DNA of 64,000 nucleotides from JAGPUQ01 sp963708735 (GTDB lineage: Bacteria > Pseudomonadota > Gammaproteobacteria > Pseudomonadales > Porticoccaceae), in the NCBI GenBank assembly GCA_963708735.1, contig CAVPTW010000013.1, forward strand, positions 62,001 to 126,000, given 5' to 3'. The notes beneath the pieces are model-generated. The model had not been told where the DNA came from and searched no databases. It saw only the letters and a program-made list of their open reading frames with translations. Position numbers and translations under genes: made by a program. Shown here piece after piece: positions 33,771 through 42,468 of the stretch (within the stretch, counting starts at the first letter, position 1; each line of letters opens with the position of its first letter).

Positions 33771-34457
33771 GTGGCTGAGCCGGGTGGCACGATCGGTGTC
33801 CTGGGTGGCTATGCGTTTGGCGACCCCGGCTTGTTGCGGCTTGCTCTGACGCATCGCAGCAGTGGTTCGCCCCACAATGAACGCCTCGAATTTCTCGGTG
33901 ACGCCGTGCTGGGTTTGGTGATTGGCGAGCTGCTCTACCGGCGCTTTCCCGAACTGGACGAGGGTGCGCTGAGCCGCCTGCGCGCGCGTCTGGTCAGCGG
34001 CGAATATCTGGCGGGTGTCGCGCAAGCCCTGAAGCTGCCCGATTGGGTGCGGTTGGGGCCGGGAGAACGCAAGAGCGGTGGCGCGCGGCGCAAAACCATT
34101 CTCGCCGGTACCCTCGAAGCGGTTATCGGTGCGGTGTATCTGGACAGCGGCCTGGCCGCCTGCCGCGATTGCATCGAGCGGTGGTTTGGAGAGTCGCTCG
34201 CGGTGGTGATCCGCGATCCGGGCGACCGCGACGAAAAGACCCAGCTCCAGGAGTTGCTGCAGGCGCGCGGCGAGCCGTTGCCCGTCTATACCGTGGTCGC
34301 GGTTTCCGGCCCCGAGCACGCGCGGCGGTTTGAGGTGTCCTGCACCCTGCCGCTGCTGAAGACAGCGGTTACCGGCGCGGGCAGCAGTCGGCGCGCGGCG
34401 GAAAAACAGGCAGCGATCGAGGCGCTCGCCGCCCTTGCGGCGCGGGAGACATCATGA
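33771..34457 (+). CDS. rnc: Ribonuclease III
   Basis: A 228-residue endonuclease that processes rRNA and other double-stranded RNA. The RNase III signature ERLEFLGDAVLG carries catalytic acidic residues; the C-terminal dsRNA-binding domain is about 155-225 (DEKTQLQELLQARG). The start is uncertain: GTG at 33771 with GAGG 12 bases upstream is used; TTG at 33753 is also open. Its stop overlaps the era start as ATGA. Confidence 0.93.
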   Translation: MAEPGGTIGVLGGYAFGDPGLLRLALTHRSSGSPHNERLEFLGDAVLGLVIGELLYRRFPELDEGALSRLRARLVSGEYLAGVAQALKLPDWVRLGPGERKSGGARRKTILAGTLEAVIGAVYLDSGLAACRDCIERWFGESLAVVIRDPGDRDEKTQLQELLQARGEPLPVYTVVAVSGPEHARRFEVSCTLPLLKTAVTGAGSSRRAAEKQAAIEALAALAARETS

Positions 34458-35350
34458 CCACCAGGCACTGCGGTTACACGGCCATTGTCGGCCGGCCCAA
34501 TGTGGGCAAATCGACGCTGCTCAATCATCTGCTCGGGCAAAAGCTCTGTATTACCTCCCGCAAGCCCCAGACCACACGCCACAACATTCTGGGTATCAAG
34601 ACCCACGCCAGTCATCAGATGCTGTTTGTGGATACGCCGGGCATCAACAATGCCAAGGGTCGGGCCATCAATCGCTATCTCAATCGCTCGGCCCTGAGCG
34701 CGATGCGCGATGTGGATCTGATTATTTTTGTCCTCGATCGCGATCTGTGGACCGATGCCGATGCGGCGGTGGCGCAACAGGTCGCGCAGGCCGGTGCGCC
34801 CGTGGTGGTGGTGCTGAACAAGGCGGATCGCCTGGCAACGCCGGGGATGCTGCTGCCGCGCATGGCGCAGCTATCCGAATTGCTGCCGAACGCCGAATGC
34901 CTGCCGGTGTCCGCGCTCAACGGCACCAACCTCGACGCGCTTGAACGCATCGTCATGGCCCATATGCCGGTGGGCGAGTTCTGCTTTGCGGAGGATCAGT
35001 ACACCGACCGCAACGAACGTTTTCTGGTCGCCGAAATCGTGCGCGAGAAAATCATCCGGCAACTGGGGGCGGAGCTGCCCTACAGCACCGCCATCGAAAT
35101 CGAGGAATTTCGCGACGAGGAAAAAATCTGCCACATCAGCGCGCTGATTCTGGTGGAGCGCGACGGCCAGAAACGCATCATCATCGGCGACGGTGGGCAG
35201 CGCATCAAAAAAATCGGCGAACAGGCGCGCCACGACATCGAGGCGCTGCTCGGCAAAAAAGTGATGCTGCGACTCTGGGTGAAGGTCAAGAGCGGCTGGT
35301 CCGACGACGAGCGGGCGCTGCGCAGTCTGGGCTATCGTGATGAGCGCTGA
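34454..35350 (+). CDS. era: GTPase Era
   Basis: A 298-residue GTPase for 16S rRNA maturation and 30S assembly. G1 GRPNVGKST, G3 DTPG, G4 NKAD, and the C-terminal KH domain (GDGGQRIKKIGEQAR; WVKVKSGWSDDERALRSLGY). Overlaps rnc by 4 bases. Confidence 0.96.
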   Translation: MTTRHCGYTAIVGRPNVGKSTLLNHLLGQKLCITSRKPQTTRHNILGIKTHASHQMLFVDTPGINNAKGRAINRYLNRSALSAMRDVDLIIFVLDRDLWTDADAAVAQQVAQAGAPVVVVLNKADRLATPGMLLPRMAQLSELLPNAECLPVSALNGTNLDALERIVMAHMPVGEFCFAEDQYTDRNERFLVAEIVREKIIRQLGAELPYSTAIEIEEFRDEEKICHISALILVERDGQKRIIIGDGGQRIKKIGEQARHDIEALLGKKVMLRLWVKVKSGWSDDERALRSLGYRDER

Positions 35351-35368
35351 CGCGCGGGAGCGTGGTGG

Positions 35369-36100
35369 CTGCTGAAGCGCGTACAACACGAACCGGCCTA
35401 TGTGCTGCACCGGCGCCCCTACCGGGAATCCAGCCTGCTGGTCGATCTCTTCGCGCAGGAGCACGGCCGACTGCGGGCGGTAGCGCGCGGCATCCGCAGC
35501 GGCAAATCCCAGGCATTGCAGCCGTTCGTCGCACTGGAGGTGGCCTGGAGCGGCGGCGGCACCTTGAAGACGCTGACCCAGGTCGAAATCGCTGCGCCGA
35601 CCGCGCCACTCTTGACTGGACGCGCGCTTTACCTCGGGTTGTATGTCAACGAGCTACTGGTGCGGCTGCTGCACGAATACGATCCTCACCCCGCGCTCCA
35701 TGCGCGTTATCGGCAACTGCTGCGCGAACTGGCCGGGCCGGGCGACGCCGAGCCCCTGCTGCGCCGTTTCGAACTGGCGCTGCTCGCGGATCTCGGCTAC
35801 GGCCTGACGCTGGATCGCGACGCCCATACCGGGCTGCGGATCGTGCCGGACCTCGATTATGTGTTTGTCGCGGGCACCGGACTGATACGCAGGGACGCAG
35901 TGGGCGGTGACGCTGCGCGCCATCGGCTGAGCGGCTGCCATCTGCTGGCGATGGCAGCGGAAGACTACACCAGCGCCGACGTCCGCCAGTGCGCCAAGGA
36001 ACTGCTGCGCGCGGCGCTGGCGGACCATCTCGGCAGTCGTCCGCTGCGCAGCCGCGAGCTGTTCCGCAAGTTGGTAGCCGGCGGAGTCGGCGCCCCATGA
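35369..36100 (+). CDS. recO: DNA repair protein RecO
   Basis: A 243-residue RecF-pathway mediator that loads RecA and anneals strands. The N-terminal OB-fold (AYVLHRRPYRESSLLVDLF) and helical C-terminal domain are present, without the four zinc cysteines of other RecO. The usual OB-fold begins several residues before the first GTG (35402), and the frame back to the era stop has no ATG, GTG or TTG. A CTG at 35369 with GGGAG 8 bases upstream fits the family N-terminus (LLKRVQHEPAYVLH), so a CTG start is proposed. Its stop overlaps acpS as ATGA. pdxJ, often between recO and acpS, is absent. Confidence 0.9.
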   Translation: MLKRVQHEPAYVLHRRPYRESSLLVDLFAQEHGRLRAVARGIRSGKSQALQPFVALEVAWSGGGTLKTLTQVEIAAPTAPLLTGRALYLGLYVNELLVRLLHEYDPHPALHARYRQLLRELAGPGDAEPLLRRFELALLADLGYGLTLDRDAHTGLRIVPDLDYVFVAGTGLIRRDAVGGDAARHRLSGCHLLAMAAEDYTSADVRQCAKELLRAALADHLGSRPLRSRELFRKLVAGGVGAP

Positions 36101-36480
36101 TCCGGGGCATCGGCACCGACATTGTGGCGATAGCGCGCATCGAAAACGCGCTCGCCCGGCACGGCGCGCGTTTTGCCGCGCGGATCCTGCGTCCCGAGGA
36201 GTTGACGGTTTTTGGCGCGGCATCGCGCCCCGCGGCCTGGCTCGCCAAGCGTTTCGCGGCTAAAGAAGCGCTCGGCAAGGCGCTCGGTACCGGCATCGGG
36301 ACGGTGTCCTGGCAGGATTTCAGCGTGCTCGGCGCGCCCGGCGGGGTGCCGGTCGTGCAGTGCCACGGGCGCGCGCAGCAATTGTTGGCCCAGCGGGGCA
36401 TCACCGATGTCCGGATCAGTCTCTCGGACGAGCGCGACTATGCACTGGCGTTTGTGGTGCTGAGCGGCACCGGCGGCTGA
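36097..36480 (+). CDS. acpS: Holo-[acyl-carrier-protein] synthase
   Basis: A 127-residue phosphopantetheinyl transferase that activates acyl carrier protein. The GIGTDIV motif with D and the RFAAKEALGKALG helix with E and K are present. Normal length. Translationally coupled to recO by a 4-base overlap. Confidence 0.94.
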   Translation: MIRGIGTDIVAIARIENALARHGARFAARILRPEELTVFGAASRPAAWLAKRFAAKEALGKALGTGIGTVSWQDFSVLGAPGGVPVVQCHGRAQQLLAQRGITDVRISLSDERDYALAFVVLSGTGG

Positions 36481-36556
36481 TCAATCCCGGCATGCCGCGA
36501 CATCCCCGGGTCGGGGAGTAAAATGCCGGTATCTGCGATAGCGAGCTGGTAACCCT

Positions 36557-37450
36557 ATGGACTTTCCCACCATTGAATCCTGTGTCGGCAATACGCCCCT
36601 GGTGCGCTTGCAGCGCCTGAGCGCGGGCCGCAACAACACCATTCTCGTCAAGCTGGAAGGCAACAATCCCGCGGGTTCGGTCAAGGACCGGCCGGCGCTG
36701 AGCATGATCCGGTGCGCCGAAGCCCGGGGCGAAATCAAACCCGGCGACACGTTGATCGAGGCGACCAGCGGCAACACCGGGATTGCGCTCGCCATGGTGG
36801 CCGCGATCAAGGGCTATCGCATGATTCTCATCATGCCGGATCACATGACCGAGGAGCGCAAGGCGGCGATGGCGGCCTATGGCGCGGAACTGGTGATGGT
36901 GAGTCGCGAAGCCGGCATGGAAGGCGCGCGCGATCTGGCGCTGGCGATGCGTGCCGAGGGCCGGGGTATCGTACTGGACCAGTTCAACAATCCCGACAAT
37001 CCCCGCGCCCACCGCGAGACCACGGGGCCGGAAATCTGGCGACAGACCGGCGGCACGCTGACGCATTTCGTCAGCGCGATGGGCACCACGGGCACGATCA
37101 TGGGCGTATCCGAATACCTCAAGTCTGTTGATCCCGCGATCCAGGTGATTGGCTTGCAGCCCGCCGACGGTTCGAATATCGCCGGCATCCGGCGCTGGCC
37201 AGAGGCCTATCTACCCGGCATCTACAATGCGGCACTGGTGGATCGGGTGCTGGACATCGAGCAGTCCGAGGCCGAAAACACCACGCGCGAACTGGCGCGG
37301 CAGGAAGGGATTTTCTGCGGTGTTTCTTCAGGCGGCGCCGTGGCGGGAACCTTGCGGTTGGCGAGCGAGTTGAGCGATGCGGTGATCGTTGCCATCATCG
37401 CGGATCGCGGCGACCGCTACCTGTCCTCGGGCCTGTTTCAGGCGCCCTGA
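36557..37450 (+). CDS. cysM: Cysteine synthase B
   Basis: A 297-residue PLP enzyme making cysteine from O-acetylserine and sulfide or thiosulfate. The PLP lysine lies in NPAGSVKDRPAL, the loop is TSGNTG, and the SSGGAV phosphate motif is near the C-terminus. The shorter CysM form, not CysK. A possible -10 TAAAAT at 36519-36524 lies upstream. Followed after 27 bases by relA; the rlmD gene that commonly lies between them is missing. Confidence 0.93.
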   Translation: MDFPTIESCVGNTPLVRLQRLSAGRNNTILVKLEGNNPAGSVKDRPALSMIRCAEARGEIKPGDTLIEATSGNTGIALAMVAAIKGYRMILIMPDHMTEERKAAMAAYGAELVMVSREAGMEGARDLALAMRAEGRGIVLDQFNNPDNPRAHRETTGPEIWRQTGGTLTHFVSAMGTTGTIMGVSEYLKSVDPAIQVIGLQPADGSNIAGIRRWPEAYLPGIYNAALVDRVLDIEQSEAENTTRELARQEGIFCGVSSGGAVAGTLRLASELSDAVIVAIIADRGDRYLSSGLFQAP

Positions 37451-37477
37451 TTTTCCGCGCCGCGACGGATCCCAGCC

Positions 37478-39676
37478 ATGGTGCATGTGCGCAACATTCC
37501 ACCGCTGCCGACCGATGTCGAGGTCGATCTGGCGGACTGGCTGCAACGTCTGGCCGCACGCCACGCCTGGGATGCTCGCAAGATCGCCGCGGTCACCGCG
37601 GCGGCTGAACTTGTCGCCGCCAACGCCCCGGCGGCACTGACGCCGGGGTTTGCGATCACCGAAATTCTTGCCGATCTCTACATGGATGCCGAAGGGCTGG
37701 CCGCCGGCATGTGTTATCGCGCGGTCCGCCGCGCCACCCTGGCGCTCCCGGTCGTCAGTGCCAAACTCGGCGAAGGCGTCGCGAAGCTGATTGAAGGCGT
37801 GCTGCGCATGGCCATCATCGGCGAGCTGCGCAGCCGTTCCAATCAGCCGGTGCTGGGCGTGGACCCGGCGCAGCAGGCGACCAAGTTGCGCGCCATGCTG
37901 GTCTCCATGATCGCGGACATGCGCGTGCCGCTGATCAAGATCGCCGAGCGCACCTGGGCGCTCCACGCCGCGCGGGATGCCGCCGTGGAGCGCCAGCAGC
38001 GCATCGCGCGCGAAGTCTTCGATGTCTACGCGCCTCTGGCGCACCGACTCGGAATCGGCCATCTCAAGTGGGAGCTCGAGGATCTCGCCTTTCGCTACCT
38101 CGAACCGGCGGAATACCGCCATATCGCGGCGTTGCTGGAAGAAAAACGCAGCGACCGTCAGCACTATATCGATGAGGTGATCGACACCCTGCAAACCACG
38201 CTGCGGCAACTGGGCAAGGAAGCGCAGGTCAGCGGTCGCCCCAAAAGCATTTACAGCATCTGGAAGAAGATGCACAACAAGGGCCTGGGGTTTTCCCAGA
38301 TTTATGACATTCGGGCGGTGCGCGTGCTGGTGCCCACGGTGACCGACTGCTACGGCGTGCTGGGTATCGTGCACAGCCTGTGGCGCAACCTTCCCGATGA
38401 GTTCGACGATTACATTGCGTCGCCGAAAAACAACGGCTATCGATCCCTGCATACCGCCGTGATCGGGCCCGGCCGAAGGGTGGTCGAAATCCAGATTCGC
38501 ACCTTCGCGATGCACGAGGAGGCGGAGCTGGGGTTTTGTTCCCACTGGCGCTACAAGGACGGCACCAACACCGCCGGCGCGGATTACGAGGAGCGCATCG
38601 CGTGGTTGCGCCAGGTGCTTGAATGGCAGGAGGAACTGGGCGGCGAAGCGATCGAGGATTATCTGCGGGTAGATCAGGCGCCGGAACGGATTTATGTGTT
38701 TACGCCGGAAGGGCATGTGGTCGATCTGCCGCGGCAGGCAACGCCGCTGGATTTTGCGTATCGCATCCACACCGAAATCGGGCATCGCTGCCGTGGTGCG
38801 CGGGTTAACGGCGCCATCTATCCCCTCAACCGGCCGCTGGAAACCGGGGTCCAGGTCGAGATCATCACCGGGCGGCATCCGGCGCCGAGTCGCGACTGGC
38901 TGGTGCGCGCCCAGGGCTATCTCACCACAGCGCGGGCGCGTGCCAAGGTGCGGCAGTGGTTTCGCGAGCGCGACCAGGGTGACAACCAGGCGGCCGGGCA
39001 GAACCTGTTGCAGCGCGAGTTGCGCCAGCTCGGCTTTGCCGACACCGACCTCGATGCCCTGGCGCGAACCTTCAACCGGCAGGATGCCAATGCGCTTCAC
39101 GAAGCTATCGGGGCTGGCACCATCCGCCTGGATCAGGTGGTGCGGCGGGTGCTTGCCGAACGTCAGCACGACCGCGACCGCGCCACACCCCGCCGCGCCG
39201 CCCGGCGCTCCGCGCAGCGTTTTGCGGAATCCGAGTTCTATATCTACGGCGTCGGCGACCTGCTGACCCGCACCGCGCACTGCTGCATGCCGACGCCGGG
39301 CAACGAAATTGCCGGGTATCTCACCCATGGCCGCGGCGTCACCATTCATCGCGCCGACTGCGGCAATCTGTTGCACCTTCAGGCGACCCAGCCACGCCGG
39401 GTGTTGCAGGTCAGCTGGGGTGCGATCCCGACCACTGCCTATGAAATCAAGTTGCGCATCAGTGCCTATGATCGCGCCGGCCTGCTGCGCGATGTCACCG
39501 CCGTGCTGGACGACGCCCGTGTGTTCATTCTGGCACTGCATAGCGGCGACACCCAGGATGGCATTGCCAGCATCGAAGTGAGTTTTGAAGTGCCGGGGAT
39601 GGATTCCCTGCGCGAGCTGATCGGGCGTCTCGAACAATTGCCGAACGTAATCGACGTCTGCCGCGTCACCGATTGA
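37478..39676 (+). CDS. relA: (p)ppGpp synthetase I RelA
   Basis: A 732-residue stringent-response enzyme that makes (p)ppGpp on ribosomes with uncharged tRNA. The N-terminal HD-like region lacks the HDxxED hydrolase motif, as in RelA rather than SpoT. The synthetase domain is about 235-350 (GRPKSIYSIWKKM, YDIRAVRVLV, SPKNNGYRSLHTA), TGS about 400-460, and the ACT/RRM domain is at the C-terminus. Cysteines HCCMPTPG form the zinc-finger region. ATG at 37478. Confidence 0.96.
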   Translation: MVHVRNIPPLPTDVEVDLADWLQRLAARHAWDARKIAAVTAAAELVAANAPAALTPGFAITEILADLYMDAEGLAAGMCYRAVRRATLALPVVSAKLGEGVAKLIEGVLRMAIIGELRSRSNQPVLGVDPAQQATKLRAMLVSMIADMRVPLIKIAERTWALHAARDAAVERQQRIAREVFDVYAPLAHRLGIGHLKWELEDLAFRYLEPAEYRHIAALLEEKRSDRQHYIDEVIDTLQTTLRQLGKEAQVSGRPKSIYSIWKKMHNKGLGFSQIYDIRAVRVLVPTVTDCYGVLGIVHSLWRNLPDEFDDYIASPKNNGYRSLHTAVIGPGRRVVEIQIRTFAMHEEAELGFCSHWRYKDGTNTAGADYEERIAWLRQVLEWQEELGGEAIEDYLRVDQAPERIYVFTPEGHVVDLPRQATPLDFAYRIHTEIGHRCRGARVNGAIYPLNRPLETGVQVEIITGRHPAPSRDWLVRAQGYLTTARARAKVRQWFRERDQGDNQAAGQNLLQRELRQLGFADTDLDALARTFNRQDANALHEAIGAGTIRLDQVVRRVLAERQHDRDRATPRRAARRSAQRFAESEFYIYGVGDLLTRTAHCCMPTPGNEIAGYLTHGRGVTIHRADCGNLLHLQATQPRRVLQVSWGAIPTTAYEIKLRISAYDRAGLLRDVTAVLDDARVFILALHSGDTQDGIASIEVSFEVPGMDSLRELIGRLEQLPNVIDVCRVTD

Positions 39677-39696
39677 CCGACTCCCGGAGAACACCG

Positions 39697-40542
39697 ATGC
39701 CAAACGCGCATACCATCGCGGATCTGCTGCAACTGATGGCCAGGCTGCGGGACCCCGATACCGGCTGTCCCTGGGATCGCGCCCAGGATTTTCGCTCCAT
39801 TGCGCCGCACACGCTGGAGGAAGTCTGCGAAGTGATCGACGCCATCGAGCGCGACGATTACCCGCATCTGCGCGAGGAGCTGGGCGATCTGCTGTTTCAG
39901 GTGGTGTTTTACGCGCAGCTCGGCAGCGAACGCGGGCTGTTCGATTTCGCCGCGATAGTCGACGGTCTGGTGGCCAAACTGGTGGCGCGTCATCCCCACG
40001 TGTTTCCCGCGGGCACCCTGGCGAGCCGGCGTGTTGCGGGCGATCCGGCGCCGGAGACGCACGGCGTCAAACAGCTCTGGGAGACCCTCAAGGAGCGTGA
40101 ACGCGCCGCGCGCGGCAGTAGCGGGCCGCTGGGTGAAATACCGGCGACGTTATCGGCACTGATGCGTTCCGCGAAAATACAAAAGCGCGCCGCGCATCTG
40201 GGTTTCGATTGGCCGGATGCAGCCCCGGTGCCCGCGAAGATCCGCGAGGAACTCGCCGAAGTGGAAGCCGCCATGGCAACCGGCGTCAGGGCGGATATCA
40301 CCGAGGAAATCGGCGATCTGCTGTTCGCCTGTGTCAATCTCGCGCGTCACCTCGGCATTGACGGCGAGGCCGCGTTGCGCGGCGCCAATCGCAAGTTCGA
40401 ACGCCGTTTCGAGCAGATGATGGCGCGCATGGACGGCGACGCCGATGCATTTCGCGCCCTTGGCGCAGACGCGAAAGAGGCGCTGTGGCAAGCGGTGAAG
40501 CTGGCCGAACGCGACCCGCCGGAAAGCGCGGCGAAAAACTGA
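39697..40542 (+). CDS. mazG: Nucleoside triphosphate pyrophosphohydrolase MazG
   Basis: A 281-residue protein with two MazG domains: the first has EEVCEVIDAI and REELGDLLFQV, the second EELAEVEAAM and EEIGDLLFACV, with the metal-binding acidic residues. It hydrolyses NTPs, and in E. coli it lowers ppGpp in concert with MazEF; its place after relA is conserved. The TTG at 39673 is in frame, but CGGAG precedes the ATG at 39697. Confidence 0.94.
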   Translation: MPNAHTIADLLQLMARLRDPDTGCPWDRAQDFRSIAPHTLEEVCEVIDAIERDDYPHLREELGDLLFQVVFYAQLGSERGLFDFAAIVDGLVAKLVARHPHVFPAGTLASRRVAGDPAPETHGVKQLWETLKERERAARGSSGPLGEIPATLSALMRSAKIQKRAAHLGFDWPDAAPVPAKIREELAEVEAAMATGVRADITEEIGDLLFACVNLARHLGIDGEAALRGANRKFERRFEQMMARMDGDADAFRALGADAKEALWQAVKLAERDPPESAAKN

Positions 40543-40657
40543 AAGTGCGCGCGGCACGTGCATGGCCCCGGTGTTGAGGCAGTTCGGGAATCTGTGTAAG
40601 GTGCCCGCTTTCTCGCGTTGCGCAACCGTGCGTGGCGCCGGAGCCGAGGAGATACCT

Positions 40658-41314
40658 ATGCGAATTATCCTGTTGGGACCACCGGGCGCAGGGAAAGGAA
40701 CCCAGGCAGAATTCATCTCCCGCAGCTACGGTGTGCCACAGATTTCCACTGGCGACATGCTGCGCGCCGCCGTAAAAGCCGGCAGCCCGCTGGGTCTTAA
40801 AGCGAAGGACATCATGGCCGCGGGCGGCCTGGTTCCGGACACCCTCATCATCGATCTGGTGAAAGAGCGCATCGCCGCACCGGACTGTCGGGAAGGGTTT
40901 TTGTTCGATGGCTTCCCGCGCACCATTCCCCAGGCGCAAGCCCTGGCGGATGCCGGCATCGAGATTGATCGTGTGGTTGAGATTCATGTGGACGATCAGG
41001 AGATTGTCGCGCGCCTGAGCGGTCGCCGTGTGCACGAGGCGTCTGGTCGCGTCTACCATCTGAAACACAATCCGCCACGACGCGAAGGTCTCGACGATGT
41101 CACCGGCGAGCCGCTGGTGCAGCGCGCCGATGATCGTGAAGACACCGTGCGCAATCGCCTGCGGGTCTATCACGAGCAGACCGAACCGCTGGTCGCCTTC
41201 TATCAGGATTACATTGCGCGCCATCCGGGACGCACCCGCTACTGCCGTGTCGATGGCGTGGGATCGCTGGCTGACGTACAGGCGCGGTTGGTCGAGGCGC
41301 TGCGGGGCGATTGA
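40658..41314 (+). CDS. adk: Adenylate kinase
   Basis: A 218-residue kinase interconverting AMP, ADP and ATP. P-loop GPPGAGKGTQ, the AMP site DGFPRT, and a long-type LID (GRRVHEASGRVYHLKHNPP) without zinc cysteines. GAGGAGA lies just upstream. The frame before the ATG is not part of the gene. Confidence 0.97.
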   Translation: MRIILLGPPGAGKGTQAEFISRSYGVPQISTGDMLRAAVKAGSPLGLKAKDIMAAGGLVPDTLIIDLVKERIAAPDCREGFLFDGFPRTIPQAQALADAGIEIDRVVEIHVDDQEIVARLSGRRVHEASGRVYHLKHNPPRREGLDDVTGEPLVQRADDREDTVRNRLRVYHEQTEPLVAFYQDYIARHPGRTRYCRVDGVGSLADVQARLVEALRGD

Positions 41315-41339
41315 CGCTGCGATCGTAACGGGCGCGACG

Positions 41340-42338
41340 ATGCCAGCCGATGTGTACGGCGTTCTGCTCGTCAATCTGGGTTCGCCACAGACACCGACGC
41401 GGCGTGGCGTGGCGCGCTTTCTGCGCGAATTCCTGCTCGATTCCCGCGTGGTGGAGCTGCCACGCCCGCTCTGGTGGTGCATCCTCAACGGTCTCGTGAT
41501 CCCGCTGCGGGCCACCCGCGTGGCGCGGGCCTATGAGTCCATCTGGATGCCGGACGGCTCGCCACTGCGGGTCTACACGGAAAACCTGGCGGCGGCCGTC
41601 GCCCAATGTTTTCCGCAGCGGGCCGATGCACCGCAGGTCCTGGTAACCTCGGCGATGACCTATGGCGGCCCCTCCATCGCCGCGCAAGTTGCCTCTCTGC
41701 GCGCCGCAGGTGCGCACCGGATTTTGCTCATCCCGCTGTTTCCGCAGTATTCCGCGACCTCCACCGGCGCGGTTTACGATGTGGTTGCGCGTCTGGTTCA
41801 AACCACGCGCGATATTCCCGATATCCAGGTGGTGAAAAGCTACGCGACCTTTCCACCCTACATCGCCGCGCTCGCGGCCAGCGTGCGGCATCACTGGGAA
41901 CGTCAGGGCCGTGCGCAGCGGCTGCTGATGTCCTTTCACGGCATTCCCCAGATTTGTGCCGAGCGCGGCGATCCCTATCCGAACGAATGCCGCGCAACCG
42001 CGTTGGCACTGGCCAAAGCGCTGGAATTGGCCGACGCGGACTGGGTCATGGCGTATCAATCGCGCTTTGGCCGGCAGCAGTGGTTGCAGCCCTATACGGT
42101 GGATATTTTGCGCACGCTCGCTGAATCGGGAGTAACGTCCGTGGATGTTATCTGTCCCGCTTTTGCGACCGATTGCCTCGAAACGCTGGTGGAGATATCT
42201 GAAGAAAATGGCGAGCTGTTTCGCGCCGCAGGCGGCGAACGGCTCGCACTGATTCCCTGCCTGAATGATTCAGAATCACATGCGGCTGCACTGAAAATGT
42301 TGATTGAACGAAAATTCTGCTTCAGTGTGGCAGAATGA
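41340..42338 (+). CDS. hemH: Ferrochelatase
   Basis: A 332-residue enzyme that inserts ferrous iron into protoporphyrin IX. The active-site histidine is in SFHGIPQ, and the conserved glutamate in CPAFATDCLET. Also visible: SATSTGAVYD and the QSRFGRQQWLQPYT loop. The ATG is chosen at MPADVYGVLLVNLGSP, where family similarity begins; 25 bases after adk. Confidence 0.95.
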   Translation: MPADVYGVLLVNLGSPQTPTRRGVARFLREFLLDSRVVELPRPLWWCILNGLVIPLRATRVARAYESIWMPDGSPLRVYTENLAAAVAQCFPQRADAPQVLVTSAMTYGGPSIAAQVASLRAAGAHRILLIPLFPQYSATSTGAVYDVVARLVQTTRDIPDIQVVKSYATFPPYIAALAASVRHHWERQGRAQRLLMSFHGIPQICAERGDPYPNECRATALALAKALELADADWVMAYQSRFGRQQWLQPYTVDILRTLAESGVTSVDVICPAFATDCLETLVEISEENGELFRAAGGERLALIPCLNDSESHAAALKMLIERKFCFSVAE

Positions 42339-42377
42339 TCGGACGGGAAGTGCTGGCGGTTTCCCCGTACTGGTTTG

Positions 42378-42406
42378 TGGACAGTAAAAATTCGCTTGGA
42401 TAGAAT
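42378..42406 (+). promoter_or_regulatory. Sigma-70-type promoter of the H1-like gene
   Basis: A -35 TGGACA (42378-42383) and -10 TAGAAT (42401-42406) with a 17-base spacer; each is five of six consensus matches. It lies 63 bases before the ATG of the following gene. Confidence 0.65.
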
Positions 42407-42468
42407 CGGTAGCGAGTGCCTGTCGACAACAAAAACAACGTTTCTTCATTTTTGTCAGGAGATGCCGA

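Noticed and set aside
36481..36556. CCCCGGG/TCGGGG hairpin after acpS as terminator
   Set aside because: It overlaps the possible -10 of cysM and has short imperfect arms.
37328..39703. Open frame of 791 codons antisense to relA
   Set aside because: The opposite strand encodes a complete RelA with all domains; the antisense frame is histidine/arginine-rich and unlike any protein.
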